A stretch of 64,000 nt of DNA from Commensalibacter oyaizuii (GCF_029953265.1 NZ_JASBAO010000001.1:930001-994000), one strand, 5' to 3'. Positions 1-8,651 are shown, counted from the first letter of the stretch. Notes: generated by a model from the letters alone, not told the origin. Made by a program: numbers and translations.

Positions 1-1
1 A

Positions 2-499
2 ACGCACGAAAGTACCAAAATTCGTATCGAACTGGTTAAAGCTTTGGCAGAAGCCAGTGGATCAACTGGCATGGTTGGCGGTCAAGTCATCGACATGGAA
101 GGGGAAAATAAGCATCTTACTTTACCAGAAGTGCTGAACCTACACGCTATGAAAACAGGGCGTTTGATTTGTTACTCTGCTGAAGCAGGTGCTATTTTAG
201 GACAAGCCTCTCATGAGTTACATAATCATATTATCAGCTATGGTCGTGATTTAGGTACGGCATTCCAAATTGCTGATGATGTCTTAGATGCCACCGCCAG
301 TGCAGAAGAATTAGGAAAAACTGCAGGAAAAGATACAGCTGCTGGCAAGTCCACTTTTGTTTCTTTACTGGGAATTAATGATGCTAAAAAAGAGGCAGAT
401 CGCTTGGTGGCCAAGGCTATTCGCCATTTAGAACCCTTTGGTGATGCTGCTGATAATTTACGTGCTTTGGCTGAATATGTTGTCTATCGAAAAAATTAG
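2..499 (+). CDS. ispA: Farnesyl/geranyl diphosphate synthase (polyprenyl synthetase), 3' part only
   Basis: Partial gene: the reading frame is already open at the first bases of the window, so the true start lies to the left. The visible 165 or so residues are the C-terminal half of a class I trans-prenyltransferase, which condenses isopentenyl diphosphate with an allylic diphosphate. The second aspartate-rich motif (DDVLD within AFQIADDVLDAT) that binds Mg-diphosphate is intact, followed by the usual GKTAGKD segment and the C-terminal helix. A TTG at 44 could be mistaken for a start but lies inside the family fold. In many alphaproteobacteria this gene is followed by dxs; here tlyA follows after 76 bp. 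The family is sure; the exact chain length of the product is not. Confidence 0.88.
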   Translation, partial: THESTKIRIELVKALAEASGSTGMVGGQVIDMEGENKHLTLPEVLNLHAMKTGRLICYSAEAGAILGQASHELHNHIISYGRDLGTAFQIADDVLDATASAEELGKTAGKDTAAGKSTFVSLLGINDAKKEADRLVAKAIRHLEPFGDAADNLRALAEYVVYRKN

Positions 500-575
500 T
501 TTTTTATAATCTTCCACCTTTAAAGTACACTGCGTTGATCTTAACAGTCCAATTATATTTAAAGAGCTTTGATAA

Positions 576-1316
576 ATGGCCAGTAAAAAACGAATAGATG
601 TCCTTTTAGTGGACAGGGGTATGGTCGAAAGCCGTGCAAAAGCGCAGGCTCTGATTATGGCTGGATTGGTTTTTAATAAAGAGCAACGTATCAACAAAGC
701 AGGCGATATGGTTCGCGAAGATACCGAACTTAGTATTAAACAACAAGAACATCCTTGGGTTTCTCGGGGGGGGATGAAACTTAATCATGCCCTCTCTTTT
801 TTTAATCTATCTGCAAATAATTTGACCTGCTTGGATATTGGTGCCTCAACAGGGGGATTTACAGATGTTCTTTTGACCAATGGCGCTAATAAAGTTTACG
901 CTGTTGATGTTGGTCACGGGCAATTAGCATGGAAATTACGTAGTGATCCCAGAGTTATCGTGCATGAAAAATGTAATGCTCGTTACTTGACCGCAGAACA
1001 GATTCCCGACCCTGTACAAGCTGTTGTTTGTGATGCCAGTTTTATCAGTTTAAAAACTGTTTTACCAGCGGGTCTTGCCTTATGTCAGGCGGGAGGATGG
1101 GCTGTTGCATTAATTAAACCACAGTTTGAGGCCGGGCGGGAACATGTTGGATCCAAGGGGGTTGTACGCGACCCCACTATTCATCAACAAGTATGCACAA
1201 CCATTCAAGAATGGTGGCAGTCATTGCCGAATTGGAAAGTTCTTGGTGTTGAAACCAGCCCCATTACAGGTCCAGAGGGCAATATTGAGTTCTTAATTGC
1301 TGCCCAAAAAATATAA
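576..1316 (+). CDS. tlyA: TlyA-family rRNA 2'-O-methyltransferase (hemolysin A family)
   Basis: 246 aa, the usual length for TlyA/FtsJ-like proteins. The N-terminal ~60 residues form an S4 RNA-binding domain (KRIDVLLVDRGMVESRAKAQALIMAG). It is followed by a Rossmann methyltransferase with SAM motif I LDIGASTGGFTD at about residues 86-97 and a later ALIKPQFE motif containing the catalytic Lys. Actinobacterial TlyA methylates cytidines of 16S and 23S rRNA; proteobacterial members are usually annotated by homology only, so the exact target is inferred. The ATG start directly precedes the S4 domain. It follows ispA on the same strand with a 76-bp gap, a pairing known from isoprenoid loci of this class. 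Confidence 0.88.
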   Translation: MASKKRIDVLLVDRGMVESRAKAQALIMAGLVFNKEQRINKAGDMVREDTELSIKQQEHPWVSRGGMKLNHALSFFNLSANNLTCLDIGASTGGFTDVLLTNGANKVYAVDVGHGQLAWKLRSDPRVIVHEKCNARYLTAEQIPDPVQAVVCDASFISLKTVLPAGLALCQAGGWAVALIKPQFEAGREHVGSKGVVRDPTIHQQVCTTIQEWWQSLPNWKVLGVETSPITGPEGNIEFLIAAQKI

Positions 1317-1360
1317 ACGCAATTTATATACTTCACGACATAGCGTTCTAAGGTTCAATA

Positions 1361-2365
1361 ATGTCAAATAATCATAAGTTACCTGCCCCCTTAACCTTTG
1401 ATCATTATACCTTACGACCGATCGAGCAAACAGACGCCTCCTCACTGCATAGTTTGATTAATGATTGGAACGTCGTAAGAATGTTAAGCCAGGTTCCTTT
1501 TCCTTATTCTAAAACTTTGTTAGATCAATGGATCAACACAATGATCCAAGAAATGAAGGATGGTATCTCTTATCATTTCACGATCTTTGACCGTTCATTT
1601 GAAAAACCTGTCATTGTAGGATGTATTGGTATTCGTCTGAACACCAAAGATCAATTGGGAAAAATTGGTTATTGGCTTGGACAAAAATACTGGGGGAAAC
1701 AAATTGCCAGTCGTGCCTTGCAACGTCTTAGCTCTTGGGCCTTGGCCAATTTGAATATTAATTATATTCACGCAACAGCAGCTGATGATAACTTGGCTTC
1801 TATTGCTGTTTTAAAAAAATGTGGTTATCAACCCTTTGGTCAAGGCAAGGAAAAATTCCTTGCCCGTGCTGTTGAACAATCAGTATCTTATTTTCTATTA
1901 CAACGAGAAGATATTTGCCCAGGAAAGTCTCCGATCCCCATGAATAATACTCTTTTAAAACCAAAGAAAATTTTACTTGTTGTCGCAGCAGCCTTGATTG
2001 ATATTGATGGGCAACTATTATTAGCACGTCGTCCTGAGGGTAAATCTATGGCTGGTATGTGGGAATTTCCTGGAGGAAAAGTTGAACCAAATGAAACGCC
2101 AGAGGCCGCATTAATCCGCGAGCTAAAAGAAGAAATCAATATTGATGTATCGCAAAGTTGTCTGGCACCTTTTACATTTGCATCACATGAATATGCTGAC
2201 TTTCATCTATTAATGCCTTTGTATGTCTGTCATAAATGGAAAAATGTACCAGAACCAAAAGAAAATCAACAACTTGCATGGGTCAACTGCGAGGAACTAG
2301 ACCATTACCTTGTAATGGAAGCAGACAAACCCTTTATTCCGTTATTAAAAGATTTGATGTTCTAG
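1361..2365 (+). CDS. Fused GNAT N-acetyltransferase and Nudix (MutT-like) hydrolase
   Basis: A 334-aa two-domain protein. Residues ~10-185 are a RimJ/RimL-like GNAT acetyltransferase (start FDHYTLRPIEQTDA; acetyl-CoA loop around GYWLGQKYWGKQIASRAL; AVLKKCGYQPFG near the end). Residues ~205-334 are a MutT-type Nudix domain (LLVVAAALIDIDGQLLLARRPEGKSMAG, then the Nudix box GKVEPNETPEAALIRELKEE). The box matches GX5EX7REUXEEXGU except that the late Gly is Asn (EEIN). MutT-type enzymes hydrolyse oxidised nucleoside triphosphates; the acetyl acceptor of the first half is unknown. No stop or frameshift separates the halves, so this is a real fusion, and comparable fusions are annotated in Acetobacteraceae. 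Its 3' end overlaps the convergent SMP-30 gene by 21 bp. Confidence 0.85.
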   Translation: MSNNHKLPAPLTFDHYTLRPIEQTDASSLHSLINDWNVVRMLSQVPFPYSKTLLDQWINTMIQEMKDGISYHFTIFDRSFEKPVIVGCIGIRLNTKDQLGKIGYWLGQKYWGKQIASRALQRLSSWALANLNINYIHATAADDNLASIAVLKKCGYQPFGQGKEKFLARAVEQSVSYFLLQREDICPGKSPIPMNNTLLKPKKILLVVAAALIDIDGQLLLARRPEGKSMAGMWEFPGGKVEPNETPEAALIRELKEEINIDVSQSCLAPFTFASHEYADFHLLMPLYVCHKWKNVPEPKENQQLAWVNCEELDHYLVMEADKPFIPLLKDLMF

Positions 2366-3265
2366 TTTCACTATTTCAGGAATTTTAAATTTATATTGAG
2401 GTTGTCCTGAAACTGGCACCTTGAAACTAAATAAACCTCCTGCTAGCGGAGCTTCTTTTCCTTGTTCAGATGTCATTCCCTTACGAGCTGTCGTGACATA
2501 AGCTGTGGTATAGTCTTTACCACCAAAAGCAATTTTTGTGACATTAGGGCAAGGGAATGGAATATTTTCAACCATTTCCCCATGTGAGTCATAAACATTT
2601 ATTCCCCAACCATTATATAAACATACCCATAATCGCTCTTTACAGTCCAAGGCCATACCATCTGGATATCCTTGATCCAAATGAACAAAAATCTGCTTAT
2701 TGGATAAAATATTTGTATCAATCACTGTGAAGGAATAAATATGCTGAGCATTAGAATGATTGTGATAGAGGCGTTGACTGTTCGTCAACAACGGACCATT
2801 TGTAACCACATAATTTGAGTCCTTTTTAGACAATACTGGCGTTCCCGTTGAATCCCACTCTAACAAATATAACGAACCCTTTGGATCTTGCTCGTTTCTA
2901 TCCATCGTTCCAAACCACAGGCGCCCCAAGGAATCAATATATCCGTCATTAAGACGATTATTGGTAATTCCTTCATCCATTTCTAACCATCGGATCAATT
3001 GTCCGTGTACAGGATTGAACCAATATAAACCATCCTCCATTCCACACAATAAGTACGTAGATGTGGTGGGGAGAACAAAAGTTGGCTGTTTGTGGGTATC
3101 CCATATTTGTTTTTCTTGGCTTTCTGGATGATATCGATATATCTTCTTGTCGAATATACTGACAAAATACACACTTTGTTCAGATTCAATCCAAACCACC
3201 CCTTCTCCTAACGAAGCTTTTAGATCCCACAAACACTCTGGTTTCATCATTTTTGTATGTATCAT
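2345..3265 (-). CDS. SMP-30/gluconolactonase/LRE family protein
   Basis: 306 aa with the six-bladed beta-propeller pattern of regucalcin/gluconolactonase. Metal-binding residues are recognisable: Glu in LGEGVVWIE near the N-terminus, Asn in RLNDGYIDSLGRLWFGTMD, and Asp in YPDGMALD. Members hydrolyse sugar lactones such as glucono-1,5-lactone; acetic acid bacteria oxidise sugars to lactones, so such a role fits, but the substrate is inferred. No signal peptide is visible, suggesting a cytoplasmic enzyme. The start is supported by a GAAGGA ribosome-binding site 6-7 nt before the ATG at 3265. It converges on the GNAT-Nudix gene. Confidence 0.85.
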   Translation of the reverse strand: MIHTKMMKPECLWDLKASLGEGVVWIESEQSVYFVSIFDKKIYRYHPESQEKQIWDTHKQPTFVLPTTSTYLLCGMEDGLYWFNPVHGQLIRWLEMDEGITNNRLNDGYIDSLGRLWFGTMDRNEQDPKGSLYLLEWDSTGTPVLSKKDSNYVVTNGPLLTNSQRLYHNHSNAQHIYSFTVIDTNILSNKQIFVHLDQGYPDGMALDCKERLWVCLYNGWGINVYDSHGEMVENIPFPCPNVTKIAFGGKDYTTAYVTTARKGMTSEQGKEAPLAGGLFSFKVPVSGQPQYKFKIPEIVKLEHQIF

Positions 3266-3339
3266 TACGTATCCTTCGCTTATAATAAGATGTTTATCTG
3301 AAGATATATCGAAAAATATTGTATTATAGGAACCAGTCT

Positions 3340-4095
3340 ATGAGTCCCACAGCAGCTATTATCGTCATTGGCAATGAAATTCTTTCAGGCCGTACCCAAG
3401 ACATTAATATTAATCATATTGCACAAAAATTAGCCATAGCGGGTATTAAATTAAAAGAGGCACGCATTATTCCTGATGATCGCCACGTCATTATAAATAC
3501 AGTAAATAAACTCAGAGCCGCCGTAGATTATGTTTTTACCACTGGCGGTATTGGACCAACCCACGATGACATCACGTCTGACTGTGTCGCAGAAGCCTTT
3601 GGAGTACCTAATGAAATTCATCCGGAATCATTTAAGCTTCTAGAGCATTATATTGGTGCCGAAAATTTCAATGAGGCCCGCCAACGTATGGCTTATCTGC
3701 CACGAGGGGCGAAACCTATTGCTAATCCAGTTTCCATCGCACCAGGCTATGTTATCGGTAATGTTTACGTTATGGCAGGCGTGCCACAAATTATGCAAGC
3801 AATGTTGGACAACATTATCCCCACATTGCGCCATGGAAAACCAATTCTTTCAAAAAGTTGGTACGCATACCAAGCTTCTGAAGGAAAAGTTGCGAAAGAT
3901 CTTGAAGCTATTCAAAAGAAATTTCCACAAACTGATATTGGATCTTATCCCTTTTATAATGAGAGCAAACAAAATGGCGTCGCATTAGTCGTAAAGGGGC
4001 AAGATCAACAAGCTGTCGAAAATGCTGCACAAGATATTTATAATTTATTGGTAAATATGGGGTATCAACCTCATGAAGGTGAACCCCAAAAATAA
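3340..4095 (+). CDS. CinA-like molybdopterin-binding domain protein, N-domain only
   Basis: 251 aa beginning at ATG 3340, which has AGGA about 8 nt upstream; the frame is open from a TTG at 3319, but that would remove the Shine-Dalgarno spacing. The protein is a MoaB/MogA-type fold (AAIIVIGNEILSGRTQDININHIAQKL, then the FTTGGIGPTHDDIT motif) as in the N-terminal half of CinA. The C-terminal nicotinamide-nucleotide amidase domain of full CinA (~400 aa) is absent, as is common in alphaproteobacteria. CinA N-domains have ADP-ribose pyrophosphatase activity in some species; the role here is uncertain. It ends 2 bp from the convergent accA. Confidence 0.82.
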   Translation: MSPTAAIIVIGNEILSGRTQDININHIAQKLAIAGIKLKEARIIPDDRHVIINTVNKLRAAVDYVFTTGGIGPTHDDITSDCVAEAFGVPNEIHPESFKLLEHYIGAENFNEARQRMAYLPRGAKPIANPVSIAPGYVIGNVYVMAGVPQIMQAMLDNIIPTLRHGKPILSKSWYAYQASEGKVAKDLEAIQKKFPQTDIGSYPFYNESKQNGVALVVKGQDQQAVENAAQDIYNLLVNMGYQPHEGEPQK

Positions 4096-4097
4096 AT

Positions 4098-5054
4098 CTA
4101 TGTTAACTCTTCACGCCCCATAGCTAAGAACTTTTCTCTTCTCTTAGCTTGCAGGGCTTGTTGTGGAATATTCTCAAGTTCGGATAAAGCTTCTGCAATT
4201 GCTTGCTCTACAGAGGTAATTGCTGCACTCGCATCACGTTGCGCCCCACCCAAGGGTTCATCTATGACTTGATCCACTAGTTTTAAACGTAATAGATCTT
4301 GTGCGGTTAGACATAAAGCACCAGCAGCTTGAGCGGCTTGTGATGCATCACGCCATAAAATCGAAGAACATGCTTCTGGTGAAATAACAGAATAAATAGA
4401 ATGCTCTAACATTAAAATTTTATCTGCTGTTGCTAGCGCAATTGCCCCGCCAGATCCCCCTTCACCAATGATGACCGAGATAATGGGCACTGTTGCGCGT
4501 AGGCAGGTTTCAATAGACTTCGCAATGGCTTCGGCTTGTCCACGTTCTTCTGCATCAATCCCAGGCCACGCGCCAGGAGTATCAACAAAAGTAACGATAG
4601 GAACATCAAACTGGCTTGCCATACGCATTAAACGCTGTGCTTTGCGATATCCTTCGGGGCGAGCCATACCAAAATTGTGTTTTAAACGGGTATCAAGATC
4701 AGCCCCTCGTTCAATTCCAATGACGACTATTGTTTGCCCACGAAAACGTCCTATGCCACCAATAATCGCATGGTCTTCAGCAAACAGGCGATCCCCAGCC
4801 AATGGCACGAAATCTTCTATAAAAGCATTGATATAATCTAATGTATGGGGACGTTGTGCATGTCGAGCCACCTGAACTTTTTGCCAAGGGGTAAGCTTGG
4901 CATATAAAGTACGCAGTTGCTTCTCAGCTTTGTCGGTAAGTTGTTGTAACTCTTCTGAAATATTAACATCTGAGGAGTTCTCAACGTGCTGTAACTCGAA
5001 TATTTTGGTTTCAAGTTCAGCAACTGTTTTTTCAAAATCTAAAAATTGACGCAT
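4098..5054 (-). CDS. accA: Acetyl-CoA carboxylase carboxyltransferase subunit alpha
   Basis: 318 aa from the ATG at 5054 (protein start MRQFLDFEKTVAELE, the family's typical N-terminus); an upstream in-frame extension of six residues is possible but unlikely. AccA with AccD transfers the carboxyl group from carboxybiotin to acetyl-CoA, the first committed step of fatty acid synthesis. The crotonase-like core is well kept (GDRLFAEDHAIIGGIGRFRG; the oxyanion segment GEGGSGGAIALA; PEACSSILWRD). It lies downstream of xerD on the same strand, an arrangement common in alphaproteobacteria. An A/T hairpin sits in the 89-bp gap between them. Confidence 0.95.
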   Translation of the reverse strand: MRQFLDFEKTVAELETKIFELQHVENSSDVNISEELQQLTDKAEKQLRTLYAKLTPWQKVQVARHAQRPHTLDYINAFIEDFVPLAGDRLFAEDHAIIGGIGRFRGQTIVVIGIERGADLDTRLKHNFGMARPEGYRKAQRLMRMASQFDVPIVTFVDTPGAWPGIDAEERGQAEAIAKSIETCLRATVPIISVIIGEGGSGGAIALATADKILMLEHSIYSVISPEACSSILWRDASQAAQAAGALCLTAQDLLRLKLVDQVIDEPLGGAQRDASAAITSVEQAIAEALSELENIPQQALQAKRREKFLAMGREELT

Positions 5055-5096
5055 AATAATTGGGCATATCACAAGTAAGTAAAAATCAACAGCTTC

Positions 5097-5118
5097 AAAA
5101 AATCAAAAACGATTTTTT
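5097..5118 (-). terminator. Weak A/T-only hairpin between xerD and accA
   Basis: AAAAAATC and GATTTTTT (8-bp arms, 6-nt loop) lie between the xerD stop and the accA start. The stem has a single G-C pair, so termination would be weak; it may only be an AT-rich coincidence. Confidence 0.25.
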
Positions 5119-5143
5119 TTATATTAGTGTAATAATTCTATCA

Positions 5144-6046
5144 TCATTTCTTTTCTCTTTCGTGCGCTAGGGGATGATGTGTTCGTACAATTTCGTGCAG
5201 TTGTTCAGTTTGAACATGGGTATAAATCTGTGTTGTAGAGATATCAGCATGACCAAGCATCATTTGTAAAGAGCGTAAATCTGCACCGCGTGCCAACATG
5301 TGACTGGCAAAAGAATGTCGTAAAACATGTGGTGAAATTCTTTTTGGATCCAAATCAGCCTGTAAAGCGACCTGATACAGTATTTTATCAAAACCCTGCC
5401 TCGTTAAATGTTGGTCAGGGTTTCGCCCAGGAAATAAAAAAATACTTTTCAAATGGTGATCATATTGCTTCAACGTTATCGCTGATTTAACAGCCGAATC
5501 CGATATTGGAATTAAACGCTCCCTTCCCCCTTTACCATAAATTCGTAAAATTTTGGTATCTGGCTGAACGCTATCTTTGCGAATCTTTAAAAGTTCGGAA
5601 ATTCGTAAACCGGAACTATATAAAATTTCTAAAGCCGCCCTTGCAACCAATGCACGTCGGTCATCATCCAATATATCGCAAGCATTTAGTAAAAGGTCAA
5701 CTTCAGATTCGGTTAAATATTTAGGAAGAGTTTGTGGTAGATGAGGGTTTTGTAGCAAATGAGTTGGATCATCACCACGTACACCCTCTTTGACCAAAAA
5801 TAAATAAAATTGCCGCAAGCAAGATAATCGTCTAGCAGCCGTGCGGGCAGTTTTTCCTTCTTGTCCCAACCATTCAAAATAATTTTGAATGGCTGCTTGA
5901 GAAGCAGAAGCAAGGCTTCCTTTTTTATTTTGTATATATACTAGGAAATCTTCCAAATCTGCTTGATATGCTTTTACCGTGTTTTTCGTTGCTCCACGTT
6001 CAGCCACCAACATTTCCAAAAAGGAATCAATTTGCGCTAGGTCCAT
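5144..6046 (-). CDS. xerD: Tyrosine recombinase XerD
   Basis: 300 aa, standard XerC/D length. The N-terminal SAM-like core-binding domain (~1-90) is followed by the catalytic domain with the tyrosine-recombinase residues in place: Arg in LYSSGLRISEL, Lys in the following beta-hairpin (YGKGGRERLIPI), His-x-x-Arg in HVLRHSFASHML, His in LGHADIST and the nucleophilic Tyr in TTQIYTH. XerD acts with XerC at dif to resolve chromosome dimers during division. The gene lies between the Pro/Gln-rich protein and accA on the same strand. XerD rather than XerC is chosen from sequence feel and from the xerD-accA order. Confidence 0.9.
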   Translation of the reverse strand: MDLAQIDSFLEMLVAERGATKNTVKAYQADLEDFLVYIQNKKGSLASASQAAIQNYFEWLGQEGKTARTAARRLSCLRQFYLFLVKEGVRGDDPTHLLQNPHLPQTLPKYLTESEVDLLLNACDILDDDRRALVARAALEILYSSGLRISELLKIRKDSVQPDTKILRIYGKGGRERLIPISDSAVKSAITLKQYDHHLKSIFLFPGRNPDQHLTRQGFDKILYQVALQADLDPKRISPHVLRHSFASHMLARGADLRSLQMMLGHADISTTQIYTHVQTEQLHEIVRTHHPLAHEREKK

Positions 6047-6065
6047 AACTTAATTAATTACTTCT

Positions 6066-6629
6066 TTACCTACCTGCAGGATTACCCGTTGCATTTCCAG
6101 GTACTGGACCTGGTTGTGGTAATTGTGTTTGCTGTGTGGGGTTATTTGGCTGTTGCTGTGTGGTACCAGGTTGGGGGATAATAACAGGGGCGGGCTGCTG
6201 AGGTTGAGGTAATTGTTGAAGATTAGCCCCTTGTTGTTGTGTAGAACCAGATTGCGGAACGACAACAGGTGGGGCAACAGGCTGCGTTTGAGGCGCTGGA
6301 TTACCAACAGGTGGTAGTGGTTGATTATTGGGCGCCGTCCCTATGGCATTACCTGGCACATTACCAGGTTGGGGCAAAGATGATGGGAGAACCTGTTGTG
6401 GGGCCTGTTGAGCATTTACATTGCCAGGGACAGAACTTGCTGGAACATTCATTGCTGGAACAGTTGGCAAAGCCGGCGTCGTTGCTTGCTTTTGAAATTT
6501 GGAAATAGGGATAACTTTATGCACTTCTTGGATCGGCATTTCAGGGCTTTTCAAGCCAAAAACGACAATAAAAATAACAAACAATATGATAATCAAACTA
6601 ACAATAATTAAAAATAATCGACGCATCAT
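6066..6629 (-). CDS. Membrane-anchored Pro/Gln-rich low-complexity protein, function unknown
   Basis: 187 aa. Residues ~4-26 form one strongly hydrophobic helix (LFLIIVSLIIILFVIFIVVFG) with positive residues before it, so the rest is probably periplasmic. From about residue 50 to the end it is almost only P, Q, N, A, V, G, T, with repeated elements such as QPGxVPGNA and PQPGxxQQQ, suggesting a disordered spacer that could span the periplasm. No catalytic motif is visible. Two adjacent ATGs could start it; AGGGAA precedes both closely. It sits upstream of xerD on the same strand, divergent from aroKB, where related bacteria also carry an unnamed protein. The gene is probably real; its function is unknown. 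Confidence 0.7.
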   Translation of the reverse strand: MMRRLFLIIVSLIIILFVIFIVVFGLKSPEMPIQEVHKVIPISKFQKQATTPALPTVPAMNVPASSVPGNVNAQQAPQQVLPSSLPQPGNVPGNAIGTAPNNQPLPPVGNPAPQTQPVAPPVVVPQSGSTQQQGANLQQLPQPQQPAPVIIPQPGTTQQQPNNPTQQTQLPQPGPVPGNATGNPAGR

Positions 6630-6747
6630 CTTTCCCTAGAAAATCAAAGCTGTTGCTTTTATGGTCTAATCGTTACAATTAAAAAATCTTTCATAACATA
6701 ACCCCCCCTATTTGTGATAGGATGTTTTCGTTAAAATCAAGCTATTT

Positions 6748-6753
6748 TATAAT
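6748..6753 (+). promoter_or_regulatory. Possible -10 element for aroKB
   Basis: A perfect TATAAT lies 62 bp before the aroKB start in the divergent intergenic region. No good -35 box is seen at 16-18 bp, so the call is tentative. Confidence 0.3.
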
Positions 6754-6814
6754 TTCATTATTCTTTTTAAGTCAGATATATTTAAATAGAAAATATTTAT
6801 ACTTGGAATAATCA

Positions 6815-8461
6815 ATGTCTAATCTACCAAAATTAACCCTTAACCGCCCTATTGTTTTGATTGGTTTAATGGGTGCTGGCAAAACAACGATTGGTAAAAA
6901 GTTGGCGCATTACCTTTCTGTTCCTTTTATCGATTCGGATTACGAGATTGAAAAAACAGCAGGCTGTACTATTGCAGATATATTTGAACAATATGGTGAA
7001 AATGAATTTCGACGCCTAGAACATCAGGTTATGCGACGATTAGTAGGGCAATCCCCCGCAATTCTAGCCACGGGTGGTGGCGCCTTTATGCACGAGCAAA
7101 CCAGAAATCTATTAAAAGAAAAAGCAACAACAATCTGGTTACATTGTGATGTTGATACAATTTTAGATCGGATATCGCATCATACCCATCGTCCACTTTT
7201 AAATTCAGGCGATAAACGAGAAATCTTATTGAACCTTATGGACAAGCGTTACCCTGTTTATGCCAAAGCGGACTGGATCATTTCCTGTCAACATAATCAG
7301 ATTGAGACGACATTAACGCAAATTTTATTTTTACTGGATAAAGTCAATCAAATGCATATTCTTCCCATTAAACTATCAAATACCAGTTATAATGTTCATA
7401 TTGGTTCGCATATATTACAACAAGCAGGCCCCTTAATTTCGTCCTTATTATCCGTAAAAAAAGTTTTTATCATTGCCGATGAAAATGTTGCTGCTTTACA
7501 TTTAAATACCTTAACAGACAGTTTAAATTTAGCTCAAATTTCATATGAAACCATACTGATTCCTCCTGGCGAAAATACAAAATCTATTCACAACTACGAA
7601 ATTGTCACCAATCAGTTGCTAGAAAGAGGGATTGAACGCAAGACCCCAATCATCGCCTTAGGCGGTGGTGTAACAGGCGATCTCAGCGGATTTGCAGCAG
7701 CAACAACCTTGCGTGGTGTTCCTTTTATTCAAATCCCGACAACCTTACTTTCACAAGTGGATTCTTCTGTAGGTGGAAAAACAGGTATTAATACACCCAC
7801 AGGAAAAAACCTAATTGGTGCATTTTATCAACCTGAAATTGTAATTGCTGATACTCACACCTTAGATACCTTGCCCATAAGAGAACTTAAAGCGGGATAT
7901 GCAGAAATTGTTAAGGCAGGGTTAATTGACGATGTTGAATTATTTGAATGGTGTGAAAAATATGGTCAGTATATTATTCAAAAAGATCAAAAATATCTAA
8001 CTACAGCCATTGAAAAGGCATGTGCCTTTAAAGCCAGAATCATTAAAAATGATGAATACGAACAAAATTCAAAAGGTCGCAATTTATTAAACCTTGGACA
8101 TAGTTTAGGCCATACTCTAGAGGCAGAATTGGGTTATGATGGTCGGATGCTACATGGTGAAGCTGTTGCTTTAGGATGCTGTTTAATTTTTAAGCTATGC
8201 ACGAAAATGGGACTGTGTCCAGAATCTGATACGCATCGCGTGATTCAGCACTTTAGTGCCATTGGTTTACCAACATCTATTAAAGGATTACCAACAAAAT
8301 TATCTGCATCAAACTTATTGACTCATCTAAAACATGATAAAAAGGTTAAGGATGGAAAAATATTATTTATTTTAGTTAATGGCATTGGAAAAACCTTTAC
8401 ATCTCAAGAGGTTACAGAAAATGATCTGTATCAATTACTTATTGATGACGGATGTATTTGA
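6815..8461 (+). CDS. aroKB: Bifunctional shikimate kinase / 3-dehydroquinate synthase
   Basis: 548 aa fusion of two shikimate-pathway enzymes. Residues ~10-175 are shikimate kinase: Walker A GLMGAGKTTIGKKL, shikimate-binding DSD in FIDSDYEIE, FRRLEHQV and ATGGGAF, and a lid arginine in HRPLL. Residues ~185-548 are NAD-dependent 3-dehydroquinate synthase: PPGENTKS, GGGVTGDLSGFAAATTLRG, QVDSSVGGKTGIN, the metal ligand Glu in GYAEIVKAG, and histidines in LNLGHSLGHTLE and LHGEA. AroB makes 3-dehydroquinate (step 2) and AroK phosphorylates shikimate (step 5), so the fused steps are not consecutive. In most alphaproteobacteria the two are neighbouring separate genes; annotated fusions occur in acetic acid bacteria. 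Confidence 0.95.
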   Translation: MSNLPKLTLNRPIVLIGLMGAGKTTIGKKLAHYLSVPFIDSDYEIEKTAGCTIADIFEQYGENEFRRLEHQVMRRLVGQSPAILATGGGAFMHEQTRNLLKEKATTIWLHCDVDTILDRISHHTHRPLLNSGDKREILLNLMDKRYPVYAKADWIISCQHNQIETTLTQILFLLDKVNQMHILPIKLSNTSYNVHIGSHILQQAGPLISSLLSVKKVFIIADENVAALHLNTLTDSLNLAQISYETILIPPGENTKSIHNYEIVTNQLLERGIERKTPIIALGGGVTGDLSGFAAATTLRGVPFIQIPTTLLSQVDSSVGGKTGINTPTGKNLIGAFYQPEIVIADTHTLDTLPIRELKAGYAEIVKAGLIDDVELFEWCEKYGQYIIQKDQKYLTTAIEKACAFKARIIKNDEYEQNSKGRNLLNLGHSLGHTLEAELGYDGRMLHGEAVALGCCLIFKLCTKMGLCPESDTHRVIQHFSAIGLPTSIKGLPTKLSASNLLTHLKHDKKVKDGKILFILVNGIGKTFTSQEVTENDLYQLLIDDGCI

Positions 8462-8473
8462 TATAAAGTTTTG

Positions 8474-8498
8474 TTGTATAGAAAACACATCTATACAA
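8474..8498 (+). terminator. Possible weak terminator after aroKB
   Basis: TTGTATAG and CTATACAA form an 8-bp perfect stem with a 9-nt loop 13 bp after the aroKB stop. There is only a short T run after it, so termination would be weak. This is the first recognisable element of the 306-bp non-coding stretch 8462-8767. Confidence 0.3.
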
Positions 8499-8651
8499 TT
8501 CTAAATTGTTAAAGTCATTTCAACGATTGTCATCCACTCAAAACTTAAATACAATGCGTTTGATCTTTGATGTTCGAGCTAAAACAAATATGTGTTATTT
8601 TTAATACATATAATTATGGAACGACAGACGTTACATAAATTGTCTTTAGTT

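Noticed and set aside
4468-4836. 122-aa plus-strand open frame inside accA
   Set aside because: It is antisense to a strongly conserved accA, and the protein has no recognisable features.
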